The position numbers were made by a program, and so were the translations under genes. A DNA stretch of 7,826 nt from Bacteroidota bacterium (lineage in GTDB: Bacteria; Bacteroidota; Bacteroidia; Chitinophagales; Chitinophagaceae): the NCBI GenBank assembly GCA_023411775.1, contig JAEYOL010000213.1, positions 1-7,826 of the forward strand. The letters run 5' to 3'. The notes beneath the pieces are model-generated. The model was not told the DNA's origin, searched no databases, and saw only the letters and a list, made by a program, of their open reading frames with translations. Positions 1-6,295 of this stretch are shown piece after piece (positions within the stretch are counted from its first letter, which is position 1; every line of letters begins with the position of its first letter).

Positions 1-1197
1 CCAGATATCCAGTTTTACCAGGTCGATATCAACCAGCGAAGTGTCCTTTGGTGCCTGGATTGGAACTGTACCAAAGAAAAGACGTTTACCACTCTTACTG
101 AATTCCGGTGTGCTATGTTCACTGGGAGTCATCCCCAGCTTCATATTCACCGTGTTCCTATCCACCAGGGCAATGGCACTGTCCATGCCATCCTTAAAAT
201 ACCATACCCTGTAATATTTTTGAAGATCTTTGGGTTTAGCATCACGCTCAGCTATAAAAGCTACCTGCGACCCGTCATCGCTGAAAGCGAAATTTTTAAA
301 TACATTGCCTCCGCGACTGATCGTATCCGCATATCCTTTATGCAGGTCGTACAATAAAACAGCAGGTTGACTCAGCGAATCCTTTGTATCACGCGCCTGC
401 TTCATCAACAGTTTACTCCCGTTCTTGCTAAATACATATTCAGAAATATTCCGGAACAACTTCTCATTTCCTGTTTCCAGGTTACGCAGCCACAGGTCCA
501 TTCCTTTCTCCGCAGGACCTGCTGATGCGTCATCATCATCAGCATCCATAAATCCGAAATCGCCGTTAATGTCATTTAGGACTGCAAAATCTCCTTCATC
601 CCTACCCCTGGATTTTTTCTTTTTTGGGATCAGGGCCTGTAAAGAATCAATGACTTTTTTGAGACTATCGGTAATATGTTTGGTATCGGTTGTCTCAGTC
701 GCTGCCTTTTTCTTGGGCTCCTCTTTTTTGATATCAAGCTGGTATGCCAGCCAACCCGAGCTTTTCGCAGGTGTTTTAAACCCACTGAGCCTCGCCAGTT
801 TCAACACACTATCCTTACCCAATTCCATAATCCCCATCGAATCTTTTGGCATTTCATCGGGTTTCTTCTTTTTTATCCTTGCCTGCCTGGTATCATGATA
901 AAATGGTTTAATCCTAAAAATTACAAAACGGCTGTCTTCCGTGATCTCCGCATTATAACCCCGCGGTATGATTTTCTGATACTCATTGCCGGGAAGAAGT
1001 GACTGTATAACCAACTCGTTGTCGCCTTCCTGCCGGTCGATGGAATAGACGGTCCATTTCCCATCATTGCTGATCAATTTTTGACCGATACTTTGCCATT
1101 CGTCATAGACTGTGTGATCGAGTGGCTTCTTTTGTGCATAACCGTTTAGGATAAACAGGAACGTCAACGCAAATAAAAACTGGATTCTCATCATCAT
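1..1197 (-). CDS. Secreted S9-family (prolyl oligopeptidase-like) peptidase, N-terminal part only
   Basis: The first 399 codons of a gene that continues past the left edge. It begins with three consecutive ATG codons (1197, 1194, 1191); which is used cannot be decided. Residues 4-22 form a Sec signal peptide, with a hydrophobic stretch ending at GYAQ, so the protein is exported to the periplasm or beyond. The remainder looks like the beta-propeller that precedes the alpha/beta-hydrolase domain in S9 peptidases. Blade-like repeats are visible, such as FSDDGSQVAFIAERD near 305-319 and PEFSKSGKRLFFG near 364-376, as is the stretch ITEDSRFVIFRIKPFY near 85-100, which I recall from Bacteroidota S9 peptidases. 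The catalytic Ser-Asp-His domain would lie outside the window, so activity cannot be judged. Residues 157-235 are a low-complexity charged insert (Lys/Glu runs, KKKK, DADDDD). The family assignment comes from recognition of the sequence; the peptidase role is inferred. Confidence 0.85.
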   Translation of the reverse strand, partial: MMMRIQFLFALTFLFILNGYAQKKPLDHTVYDEWQSIGQKLISNDGKWTVYSIDRQEGDNELVIQSLLPGNEYQKIIPRGYNAEITEDSRFVIFRIKPFYHDTRQARIKKKKPDEMPKDSMGIMELGKDSVLKLARLSGFKTPAKSSGWLAYQLDIKKEEPKKKAATETTDTKHITDSLKKVIDSLQALIPKKKKSRGRDEGDFAVLNDINGDFGFMDADDDDASAGPAEKGMDLWLRNLETGNEKLFRNISEYVFSKNGSKLLMKQARDTKDSLSQPAVLLYDLHKGYADTISRGGNVFKNFAFSDDGSQVAFIAERDAKPKDLQKYYRVWYFKDGMDSAIALVDRNTVNMKLGMTPSEHSTPEFSKSGKRLFFGTVPIQAPKDTSLVDIDLVKLDIW

Positions 1198-1213
1198 TAG
1201 ATAGTTAAAGCTT

Positions 1214-1221
1214 TAAAGATA
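1214..1221 (-). promoter_or_regulatory. Possible -7 box of the S9 peptidase gene
   Basis: On the minus strand this reads TATCTTTA, seven of eight positions of the Bacteroidota -7 consensus TAnnTTTG. It ends 16 nt before the first ATG at 1197. The nearest TTG upstream is only 16 nt away, where about 19 is usual, so the match is weak. The rest of the 98-nt gap (1198-1295) holds nothing else I can support. Confidence 0.25.
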
Positions 1222-1295
1222 ATATGCGCAGGGCAAACAAAGTGTAGAAAAATAGGTGGCCGGCAGTTGAATAGCATTCTTTTTTGATAAGCTGA

Positions 1296-2198
1296 TCAGC
1301 TGGCGACAATACCGGCATTCTTAACCAGCCTTTTTTCATGCCGGGCAAGAATAATGATATGAATGATAAGCGCTGTGGCGATAATGGCAAATCCAATATA
1401 AAACCATTTGCTGAGCAGCTTATTTTCCTGGTATATCATAAATGCCAACAGTATACCGTACACCGGTTCGAGGTTATATGTAAGGTTGACAGTAAAAGCC
1501 GAAAGACGTTTCAAAGCGTTGGACGAAAACTGGAAGGCTATAACCGAGCAAAACCACGATAGAACCAGCAACCATAAAAAATCTTCCAGTCCGGGTATGA
1601 GGCTTTCTACAGGAAACCGCTGCAGGTAAAATGGCATCAGCACCGACAGGCTGATAAGTCCGCCGAACTGTTGCCAGGTGAGTAGTGTTTCTACATTCAC
1701 CCTTTTTAAAAACTGCCTGTTATAGATCGGGAAAAGCGCGGCCAGCACCGCTGAGACCAGCCCGATCACAATCGCTACTTTGTATTGTGAATCGAAATGG
1801 AAAATTATAGATATCCCGCCCAAAGTCATTAGCCCCAAAAACATTTCTGTCCAGTTGATCCGTTTCCGAAGAATAACGGGCTCCAGGATGGCGGTAAAAA
1901 AGCTGATGGACGAAAAACATACAAGCGCTACGGAGACATTTGAATATTTGATCGATGCGTAAAAAGTCACCCAATGCATGGCGGCGATAAACCCGACTGC
2001 GCAGATCTTCAGGATATCCTTTACCGGGATCTTCCGCAACTTTTTCATCAACCCAAAAAGGATGATCATGGTGAGAGTAGTTAAAAACAACCTGTACCAG
2101 ACGAGCATTCCTTCGTTCAGGGAGATCAGGCGGCCCAGTATACCGGTGAACCCAGCCAGGAATACAGCAGCATGAAGTTGAAGAAATGCTTTTCTCAT
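1296..2198 (-). CDS. EamA/DMT-family inner-membrane transporter
   Basis: A 300-residue, very hydrophobic protein with about ten membrane helices arranged as two tandem EamA repeats (about 5-135 and 143-282). This is the usual length and layout of the drug/metabolite transporter superfamily. Typical signs are the loop NLEPVYGILLAF (242-253), which matches the conserved end of the second repeat, and the equivalent LEPVILRKR (105-113) in the first. The C-terminus is short, basic and probably cytoplasmic. Family members export amino acids, metabolites or drugs; no residue here reveals the substrate. The ATG at 2198 gives a normal N-terminus directly before helix 1. The gene stands alone, 90 nt after the upstream glycosyltransferase gene and 98 nt before the S9 peptidase gene. 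The family call is firm; the substrate is unknown. Confidence 0.9.
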   Translation of the reverse strand: MRKAFLQLHAAVFLAGFTGILGRLISLNEGMLVWYRLFLTTLTMIILFGLMKKLRKIPVKDILKICAVGFIAAMHWVTFYASIKYSNVSVALVCFSSISFFTAILEPVILRKRINWTEMFLGLMTLGGISIIFHFDSQYKVAIVIGLVSAVLAALFPIYNRQFLKRVNVETLLTWQQFGGLISLSVLMPFYLQRFPVESLIPGLEDFLWLLVLSWFCSVIAFQFSSNALKRLSAFTVNLTYNLEPVYGILLAFMIYQENKLLSKWFYIGFAIIATALIIHIIILARHEKRLVKNAGIVAS

Positions 2199-2288
2199 CG
2201 AGTGGTGAAGCTATAAAATGCGGGGGATTGGAAAAATGAAATTTGAGACGGAAGGTAAAAACTGTGTTCTTATCAAGTGGCTGGTATC

Positions 2289-3086
2289 CTATTTACCCTC
2301 GGCTACCATCTCGCTTTTATGCATCGGTGTCATCGAGATCGCTTCTGTTTTCTTTACCCTTTTGCGGTAATTGGTAAACAGGCTGTGCCAGCGAAGTTTC
2401 AAGACACCCAATATACCTTCTTTCACGATACCCTTGTTCATCTTGGAATTGCCGTACATCCTGTCCTGGAAAATGATCGGCACTTCCCGGATCTTGAATT
2501 GCAGTTTCCAGGTTGCAAATTTCATTTCGATCTGGAACGCATAACCTGTGAACCGGATCTCATCGAGGTTGATGGTCTCAAGTACCTCCTTGCGGTAACA
2601 TACAAAACCAGCTGTGGGATCTTTAACAGGCATCCAGGTGATCAGCCGGGTATAAAACGAAGCACCTTTTGAAAGAGCTATACGGTTGGAAGGCCAGTTG
2701 ACTACGCCTCCGCCTTTCACATATCTCGACCCGACAGCCATATCGGCGCCCTCGTATTTGCAGGCATGATAAAGTTTTGAGAGATCTGCCGGGTTGTGAG
2801 AGAAGTCGGCATCCATTTCAAATATAAAACGATAGTCATTGGCGATCGCCCACCTGAAGCCATAGATATAGGCCGTACCCAGCCCAAGCTTACCCCTTCT
2901 TTCTTCGATGAATAATTTACCATGAAATTTTTGCTGCAGATCTTTTACGATCGTGGCTGTACCATCGGGCGAGTTATCATCGATAACGAGCACGTGGAAT
3001 CCTTCACCCAGGTTGAAAATAGCATGCAAAATATTCGCGATATTATCACGCTCGTTATAAGTTGGTATGACTACTAATTTTTCCAC
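2289..3086 (-). CDS. Polyprenol-phosphate mannosyltransferase-like GT2 glycosyltransferase (Dpm1-type)
   Basis: A 265-residue GT-A fold enzyme of glycosyltransferase family 2. It probably moves a sugar (mannose in the best-known relatives) from a nucleotide donor to polyprenyl phosphate at the inner face of the inner membrane. The visible motifs run in the expected order. These are VVIPTYNERDN (5-15), the nucleotide-binding VIDDNSPDGT (34-43), the metal-binding MDADFSHNP (91-99, DxD at 92-94), VGSRYVKGGGV (118-128) and the signature VPIIFQDRMYGNSKM (202-216). There is no C-terminal membrane domain. The protein ends in a basic, soluble tail, as in human DPM1 rather than the membrane-anchored archaeal forms. 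The donor sugar is inferred: close GT2 relatives use glucose or other sugars. Mannosyl lipid carriers feed protein O-glycosylation or envelope glycans, but no partner gene is nearby. The start is the only sensible ATG before the first strand. Confidence 0.88.
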   Translation of the reverse strand: MEKLVVIPTYNERDNIANILHAIFNLGEGFHVLVIDDNSPDGTATIVKDLQQKFHGKLFIEERRGKLGLGTAYIYGFRWAIANDYRFIFEMDADFSHNPADLSKLYHACKYEGADMAVGSRYVKGGGVVNWPSNRIALSKGASFYTRLITWMPVKDPTAGFVCYRKEVLETINLDEIRFTGYAFQIEMKFATWKLQFKIREVPIIFQDRMYGNSKMNKGIVKEGILGVLKLRWHSLFTNYRKRVKKTEAISMTPMHKSEMVAEGK

Positions 3087-3164
3087 GTAAATCAGGTAGA
3101 TAACGAATTTACAACAATCAAAAAAGACTGCTTTGTTAAATTGTTCACAGGGATACAGCCAAAA

Positions 3165-3932
3165 TCAGGCCTTTTTCAGCATGGTACGGGTGTAAATTTC
3201 CGTGAGTTTTTGCTTGGTATGCTGGGGGAAATCACCCTTCATCATCCAGTCATAGTACTGAGGCTCAGCCCTTAAGACCTCAGCGACGGAGCGGCCCTTG
3301 AATTTACCAAAGTTAAAAACTTCCACGCCATTGTCCATCACGAACCTCCGGGCGAAATCCACAATGATGTCCTCGCCAATGGTCTTCAAAATGGTATCAA
3401 TGGTATTGCCCAGTACGGGGTAACGTTCCAGCTGGGCTTCCAGGATCTCATAGGTTGCGGTAGCATCGGCTTCTGCACTGTGAGCGCCGTCAAGATTTTT
3501 ATTGCAATAGAACTTATACGCTGCGCTTAGTGTTCGCTGCTCCATCTGGTGAAATATCTTTTGTACATCCACCAGTCTTCGGCCTTTCATGTCAAACTCA
3601 ACTTTAGCACGAAGAAATTCCTCCATCAGCACAGGTATGTCAAAGCGATTGCTGTTGTAGCCTGCAATATCACAGCCATCAAGCACCTGCTTCAGCTCAT
3701 TGGCCACCAGCTTAAAGGTGGGAGCGTCTTTGACCAATTCGTCGGTGATCCCGTGTACATCACTCGCCGTCCTTGGAATCGGCATCTCGGGATTTAGCAG
3801 TTTTCTTTTTACACTCCGGGTACCGTCGGGCAGTACTTTCACAATCGCGATCTCTACAATTCGGTCTGTTCCGGGATTGATACCCGTTGTCTCAAGGTCA
3901 ATAGATGCCAGCGGTCGTGTAAGCTTCAACAT
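3165..3932 (-). CDS. DnaQ-like 3'-5' exonuclease (DEDDh) with ExoX-like C-terminal domain
   Basis: A 255-residue nuclease. Residues 7-170 form an RNase T/DnaQ exonuclease domain with all four acidic metal ligands and the general base. ExoI is IDLETTG (D12, E14), ExoII is GYNSNRFDIPVL (D98), and ExoIII is HSAEADATATYEIL (H151, D156). This is the DEDDh class, so it should hydrolyse single-stranded DNA or mismatched 3' ends. Residues about 205-245 (FNFGKFKGRSVAEVL, then YYDWMMKGDFP) resemble the small C-terminal domain of exodeoxyribonuclease X and the DUF3820 family, which replicative epsilon subunits lack. It is therefore more likely a repair or stand-alone exonuclease than the PolIII proofreading subunit, although automatic annotation would often say "PolIII epsilon". 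The gene is divergent from the small lipoprotein gene. The ATG at 3932 places MLKLTRPLAS directly before the first beta strand, as expected. Confidence 0.9.
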   Translation of the reverse strand: MLKLTRPLASIDLETTGINPGTDRIVEIAIVKVLPDGTRSVKRKLLNPEMPIPRTASDVHGITDELVKDAPTFKLVANELKQVLDGCDIAGYNSNRFDIPVLMEEFLRAKVEFDMKGRRLVDVQKIFHQMEQRTLSAAYKFYCNKNLDGAHSAEADATATYEILEAQLERYPVLGNTIDTILKTIGEDIIVDFARRFVMDNGVEVFNFGKFKGRSVAEVLRAEPQYYDWMMKGDFPQHTKQKLTEIYTRTMLKKA

Positions 3933-3966
3933 TATATTCGCAATTTCTCTTTATTATATAGGGCGG

Positions 3967-3974
3967 TAAAGGTA
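3967..3974 (-). promoter_or_regulatory. Possible -7 box of the exonuclease gene
   Basis: The minus strand reads TACCTTTA, seven of eight positions of TAnnTTTG. It ends 34 nt before the exonuclease ATG. A TTA triplet 18 nt upstream is an imperfect -33 element. The placement is plausible, but the match is too weak to be sure. Confidence 0.3.
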
Positions 3975-4051
3975 GGGGTTTAACACGCTTATTAAAATGT
4001 ATTTTGACCTGGAAATACCGTTTTTTTAACAGAACACGCCAGCCGGAAGCG

Positions 4052-4081
4052 GTGATAAATGAGCCAACCTCGCTATTTTTG
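4052..4081 (+). promoter_or_regulatory. Promoter of the small lipoprotein gene
   Basis: TATTTTTG at 4074-4081 matches the Bacteroidota -7 consensus TAnnTTTG at every fixed position. Exactly 19 nt upstream is GTG (4052-4054), two of three bases of the -33 TTG element. Transcription should begin about 5 nt downstream, giving an A/T-rich leader of some 45-48 nt before the ATG at 4134 with no Shine-Dalgarno site, as is usual in this phylum. Confidence 0.6.
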
Positions 4082-4133
4082 CAAAATAAAAGATTTCGGG
4101 TTACGTTATACTAAAAAATAATCTCTTCTTCAA

Positions 4134-4259
4134 ATGAAAAAATTTGCTTTTATCGCCCTGATGCTGATGGCGGTTTCCATTTTTGCCAGTTCCTGCTCCT
4201 CTTCCCGTAAGAGCGGTTGCCCGGGCAATCCGCAGGGTAATTACAAATTCAGGGGATAA
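4134..4259 (+). CDS. 41-residue putative lipoprotein (small ORF)
   Basis: A tiny plus-strand gene between two minus-strand genes. Residues 1-20 are a lipoprotein signal peptide (MKKFAFIALMLMAVSIFASS), followed by the acylated Cys21 of the lipobox (ASSC). The predicted mature peptide is only 21 residues: it starts CSSSRK, has a second Cys at 29 followed by Pro30-Gly31, and ends YKFRG. There is no acidic surface-export signal after Cys21, so the peptide may stay on the periplasmic side. Support for a real gene is unusually good for its size: a consensus promoter upstream, a clean signal peptide, and an intrinsic terminator starting at the stop codon. I do not recognise a function. Very small cysteine-containing lipoproteins of this type are common and mostly uncharacterised in Bacteroidota. 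Expression and lipidation are inferred. Confidence 0.75.
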   Translation: MKKFAFIALMLMAVSIFASSCSSSRKSGCPGNPQGNYKFRG

Positions 4260-4283
4260 AGCTGATCTGATCAGCTTTTTTTT
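4258..4283 (+). terminator. Rho-independent terminator of the lipoprotein gene
   Basis: An 8-bp perfect stem, AAAGCTGA (4258-4265) with TCAGCTTT (4271-4278), encloses the 5-nt loop TCTGA. The stem runs directly into eight T (4276-4283). It starts within the lipoprotein stop codon and its T-run reaches the stop codon of the convergent response regulator (4282-4284). Read on the minus strand the same stem is followed only by TTTATCC, so it could stop the regulator transcript too, but less well. Confidence 0.85.
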
Positions 4284-4911
4284 ATAACCCCTTTGCATTG
4301 ATGAAGTTAACAAGGGCGGCCGTATTCTTCAGTTTAAGCTTTTTCAGCAGGTTATAACGGTGAACTTCAACCGTTTTGAGCGAAAGCTCCAGTTGCAGGC
4401 CGATTTCCCGGGAGGAAAATCCTTTCTTGATCAAATTGATAATATCCAGTTCCCGGCGGGATAAGCTGTTCAGCTCATATGAAACCTCGTCCGTTTCCTG
4501 GTAGGCCAGGATATTTTTCACTTCCTCACATATATATTTTTTGCCTTTGCTGACCTCCACGATGGCGTTGATCATTTCGTCTTTGGAGGAATTTTTGGTA
4601 ACATACCCCATTGCGCCCAGTTGCAGCATCCGTTTGGCATATGCAGGCATGGTGTGCATGGAGACAGCAATAACCTTGGTACCTGGCGACATCCGGTGAA
4701 TCTTCTCAGTAGCCTCAAATCCATTAAGCGGCGTCATATTTACGTCCATTAATATAATGGCCGGGTTTTTTGTCCTGACAATTTCAATAGCTTCTTCACC
4801 CGAACTGGTTTCACCGATTACCATAAATCGCGGATCGCTGTTGAGAATAAAAGACCAGGAGTCTCTTATCAACTTATGATCATCCACCAGAAGAATCGAT
4901 AATTTTTCCAT
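4282..4911 (-). CDS. NarL/FixJ-family response regulator (REC + LuxR-type HTH)
   Basis: A two-domain transcription regulator of 209 residues from the ATG at 4911 (210 from a GTG at 4914, directly upstream and in frame). Numbered from the GTG, the receiver domain covers 5-122. It has the acidic pair D11-D12, the phosphorylated aspartate D57 in ILMDVNM, the switch serine S85 and the invariant lysine K107 in YVTKNSS, so phosphotransfer should be intact. A linker leads to a LuxR-type helix-turn-helix (about 149-208: LSRRELDIINLIKKG, then SSREIGLQLELSLKTVEVHRYNLLKKL in two blocks), which binds DNA as a dimer. No histidine kinase lies in the window, so the partner and targets are unknown. It follows the bio operon by about 100 nt but has its own consensus promoter, so a role in biotin control is not implied. 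Confidence 0.93.
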   Translation of the reverse strand: MEKLSILLVDDHKLIRDSWSFILNSDPRFMVIGETSSGEEAIEIVRTKNPAIILMDVNMTPLNGFEATEKIHRMSPGTKVIAVSMHTMPAYAKRMLQLGAMGYVTKNSSKDEMINAIVEVSKGKKYICEEVKNILAYQETDEVSYELNSLSRRELDIINLIKKGFSSREIGLQLELSLKTVEVHRYNLLKKLKLKNTAALVNFINAKGL

Positions 4912-4919
4912 CACAAATA

Positions 4920-4949
4920 CAAAGATATTCCACCTCCCGCAATTATCAA
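4920..4949 (-). promoter_or_regulatory. Consensus Bacteroidota promoter of the response regulator gene
   Basis: On the minus strand, TTG (4949-4947) is followed by exactly 19 nt and then TATCTTTG (4927-4920), an exact match to TTG-N19-TAnnTTTG. The -7 box ends 5 nt before the GTG at 4914 and 8 nt before the ATG at 4911. The expected transcription start therefore falls on or next to the start codon, and the mRNA would be leaderless or nearly so. Confidence 0.75.
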
Positions 4950-4986
4950 CATTTGTGGGCGGAATGAGTGATTTTTTCCTCCCACA
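4930..4986. repeat. Three copies of a TGYGGGMGG motif around the regulator promoter
   Basis: Read on the minus strand, TGTGGGAGGA (4986-4977) and TGCGGGAGGT (4941-4932) are direct copies 45 nt apart. A third copy lies between them in the opposite orientation (TGTGGGCGGA on the plus strand, 4954-4963). The first and third form an inverted repeat with 9 of 10 positions paired and a 13-nt spacer, just upstream of the -33 box. The remaining copy is in the promoter spacer. No T-run follows, so it is not a terminator; an operator is possible. Confidence 0.4.
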
Positions 4987-5014
4987 TTAGCAAAAATGTT
5001 AAACTCAAAACAAT

Positions 5015-6295
5015 CTAACCAAGTGAAACTGACGACTCGATAGCGTTGTAAACTGTATTAAGTTCATTTTCAGTTATACAATAAGGAGGCATTATATATA
5101 TGACGTTTCCGAGAGGCCGCAATAGCACACCTTTTTCAATAAAATGATCATATAACCTGTCCCTGACAGGATTAAAATATGATGTTTCATTTTTGTTATG
5201 AAAATCCATCGCCAGGATGGTTCCGCGGCTACGCAAATTCCTTAATGCGGGATTCCTGTCGGTCTTATGAATAAAGTCCTGGTGATGTTGACTGATACGC
5301 GCTATGTTTTCCAGGCATTTATCCTGCAGCAAAATATCAAGACTCGCCAGTGCTGCAGCACAGGCTACAGGGTTGGCCGTATAGGAATGCCCGTGAAAAA
5401 ATGTTTTAGATCGATCATTCGATAAAAAAGCATTATAAATTTCCGATGAACATGATGTAACGCCCAGGGGCATGGTACCACCTGTGATACCTTTTGAAAG
5501 GCAAATAATATCAGGCGTTATATTGATATGATCGCAGGCAAATAATTTTCCGGTTCTTCCAAACCCGGTCATAACCTCATCAGCGATTGTCAGGATACCA
5601 TTTCCCCTGCAAATGCTGATCATCGTCTCCAGGGTCCCGGGTTCATACATCAGCATGCCACCGGCCCCAAGCACAAGTGGCTCAAATATTAAAGCGGCGA
5701 TTTGGCCCTTGTGCTGGGTAATAATCTCTTTCAATTTTTCCACGCTCAACGTCCCATTTGCTCCACCGGGAAAAGGAATATGGATCACGTCAAACAAAAG
5801 TGGAGAAAAGGGATCGGTAAATGAGCCCCTCGCACTCACCGACATGGCACCAAATGTATCACCATGATAGGCATGTTCGATCGCGATAATTTTCAATCTC
5901 GGCCGTTCTTTATTGGCCCAGTATTGTAGCGCCATCTTTACCGCTACCTCAACAGCGGTCGAAACATTGTCGGAATAAAATATTCTTGACTGGTTGGCTG
6001 GCAAAATTTCAAGTAACCTTTCGGCAAGTAAAACAGCGGGCTCATGGGTGAATCCCGCAAAAATGGAATGCTCAAGTTGGTGTAGTTGTTCAGCAACTTT
6101 TTCAGCGATATAAGGATGAGCGTGTCCATGAATATTTACCCACCACGATGAAACCGCGTCGATATATTTTTTCCCGTCTTCATCCAGCAGGTAAACCCCC
6201 TCTCCTTTTACAATGCCTATGGGAGGCTTATCCAAACCAGCCTGCGTATACGGATGCCAGATCACTTTTTGATCCCGGTCCTGCAAACTGCTCAT
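5015..6295 (-). CDS. bioA: Adenosylmethionine-8-amino-7-oxononanoate aminotransferase (DAPA synthase)
   Basis: A class III PLP aminotransferase of 426 residues, the usual BioA length. It transfers the amino group of S-adenosylmethionine to KAPA, giving 7,8-diaminononanoate in the cytoplasm. BioA hallmarks are WHPYTQ (13-18, substrate tyrosine Y16), SSWWVNIHGHAHP (49-61), HAYHGDTFGAMS (141-152, Y143), ADEVMTGFGRTG (238-249, D239 holds the pyridine nitrogen, R247), LSKGITGG (267-273, Schiff-base lysine K268), HGHSYTANP (301-309) and LLRPLGN (391-397, R393). One position is odd: the PLP-phosphate loop, normally DSGS or DNGS, reads DNVS, with Val at 111 (GTT at 5965-5963) in place of the conserved Gly. 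The ATG overlaps the bioD stop in ATGA, so translation is probably coupled. It is the last gene of the bio operon; no clear terminator follows. Confidence 0.95.
   Translation of the reverse strand: MSSLQDRDQKVIWHPYTQAGLDKPPIGIVKGEGVYLLDEDGKKYIDAVSSWWVNIHGHAHPYIAEKVAEQLHQLEHSIFAGFTHEPAVLLAERLLEILPANQSRIFYSDNVSTAVEVAVKMALQYWANKERPRLKIIAIEHAYHGDTFGAMSVSARGSFTDPFSPLLFDVIHIPFPGGANGTLSVEKLKEIITQHKGQIAALIFEPLVLGAGGMLMYEPGTLETMISICRGNGILTIADEVMTGFGRTGKLFACDHINITPDIICLSKGITGGTMPLGVTSCSSEIYNAFLSNDRSKTFFHGHSYTANPVACAAALASLDILLQDKCLENIARISQHHQDFIHKTDRNPALRNLRSRGTILAMDFHNKNETSYFNPVRDRLYDHFIEKGVLLRPLGNVIYIMPPYCITENELNTVYNAIESSVSLG

Noticed and set aside
425..1002. Plus-strand open frames of 157 and 108 codons
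   Set aside because: They lie antisense to the S9 peptidase, whose minus-strand frame gives a signal peptide and family-like sequence. The plus-strand translations are Ser/Phe-rich with no recognisable domain.
1290..1301. Perfect palindrome AGCTGATCAGCT over the EamA gene's stop codon, tested as a terminator
   Set aside because: A realistic loop leaves only a 4-bp stem, and on the minus strand it is followed by TATCAAAAAAG rather than a T-run. The likeness to the 4258-4278 hairpin is probably chance.
2199..2288. Promoter for the EamA transporter gene
   Set aside because: A TTG is present, but the nearest box (TACCTTCC, 16 nt downstream) fits neither spacing nor consensus.
2277..2672. Plus-strand open frame of 131 codons
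   Set aside because: Antisense shadow of the glycosyltransferase, which has all GT2 motifs on the other strand.
3087..3164. Promoter for the glycosyltransferase in the 78-nt gap
   Set aside because: The only arrangement found, TTG then 20 nt then TACCTGAT, matches the -7 consensus poorly. Read-through from the exonuclease gene is equally possible.
4101..4313. Minus-strand open frame of 70 codons across the lipoprotein gene and the regulator's 3' end
   Set aside because: Its translation has no signal, domain or promoter, and it crosses the terminator. The plus-strand lipoprotein explains this stretch better.
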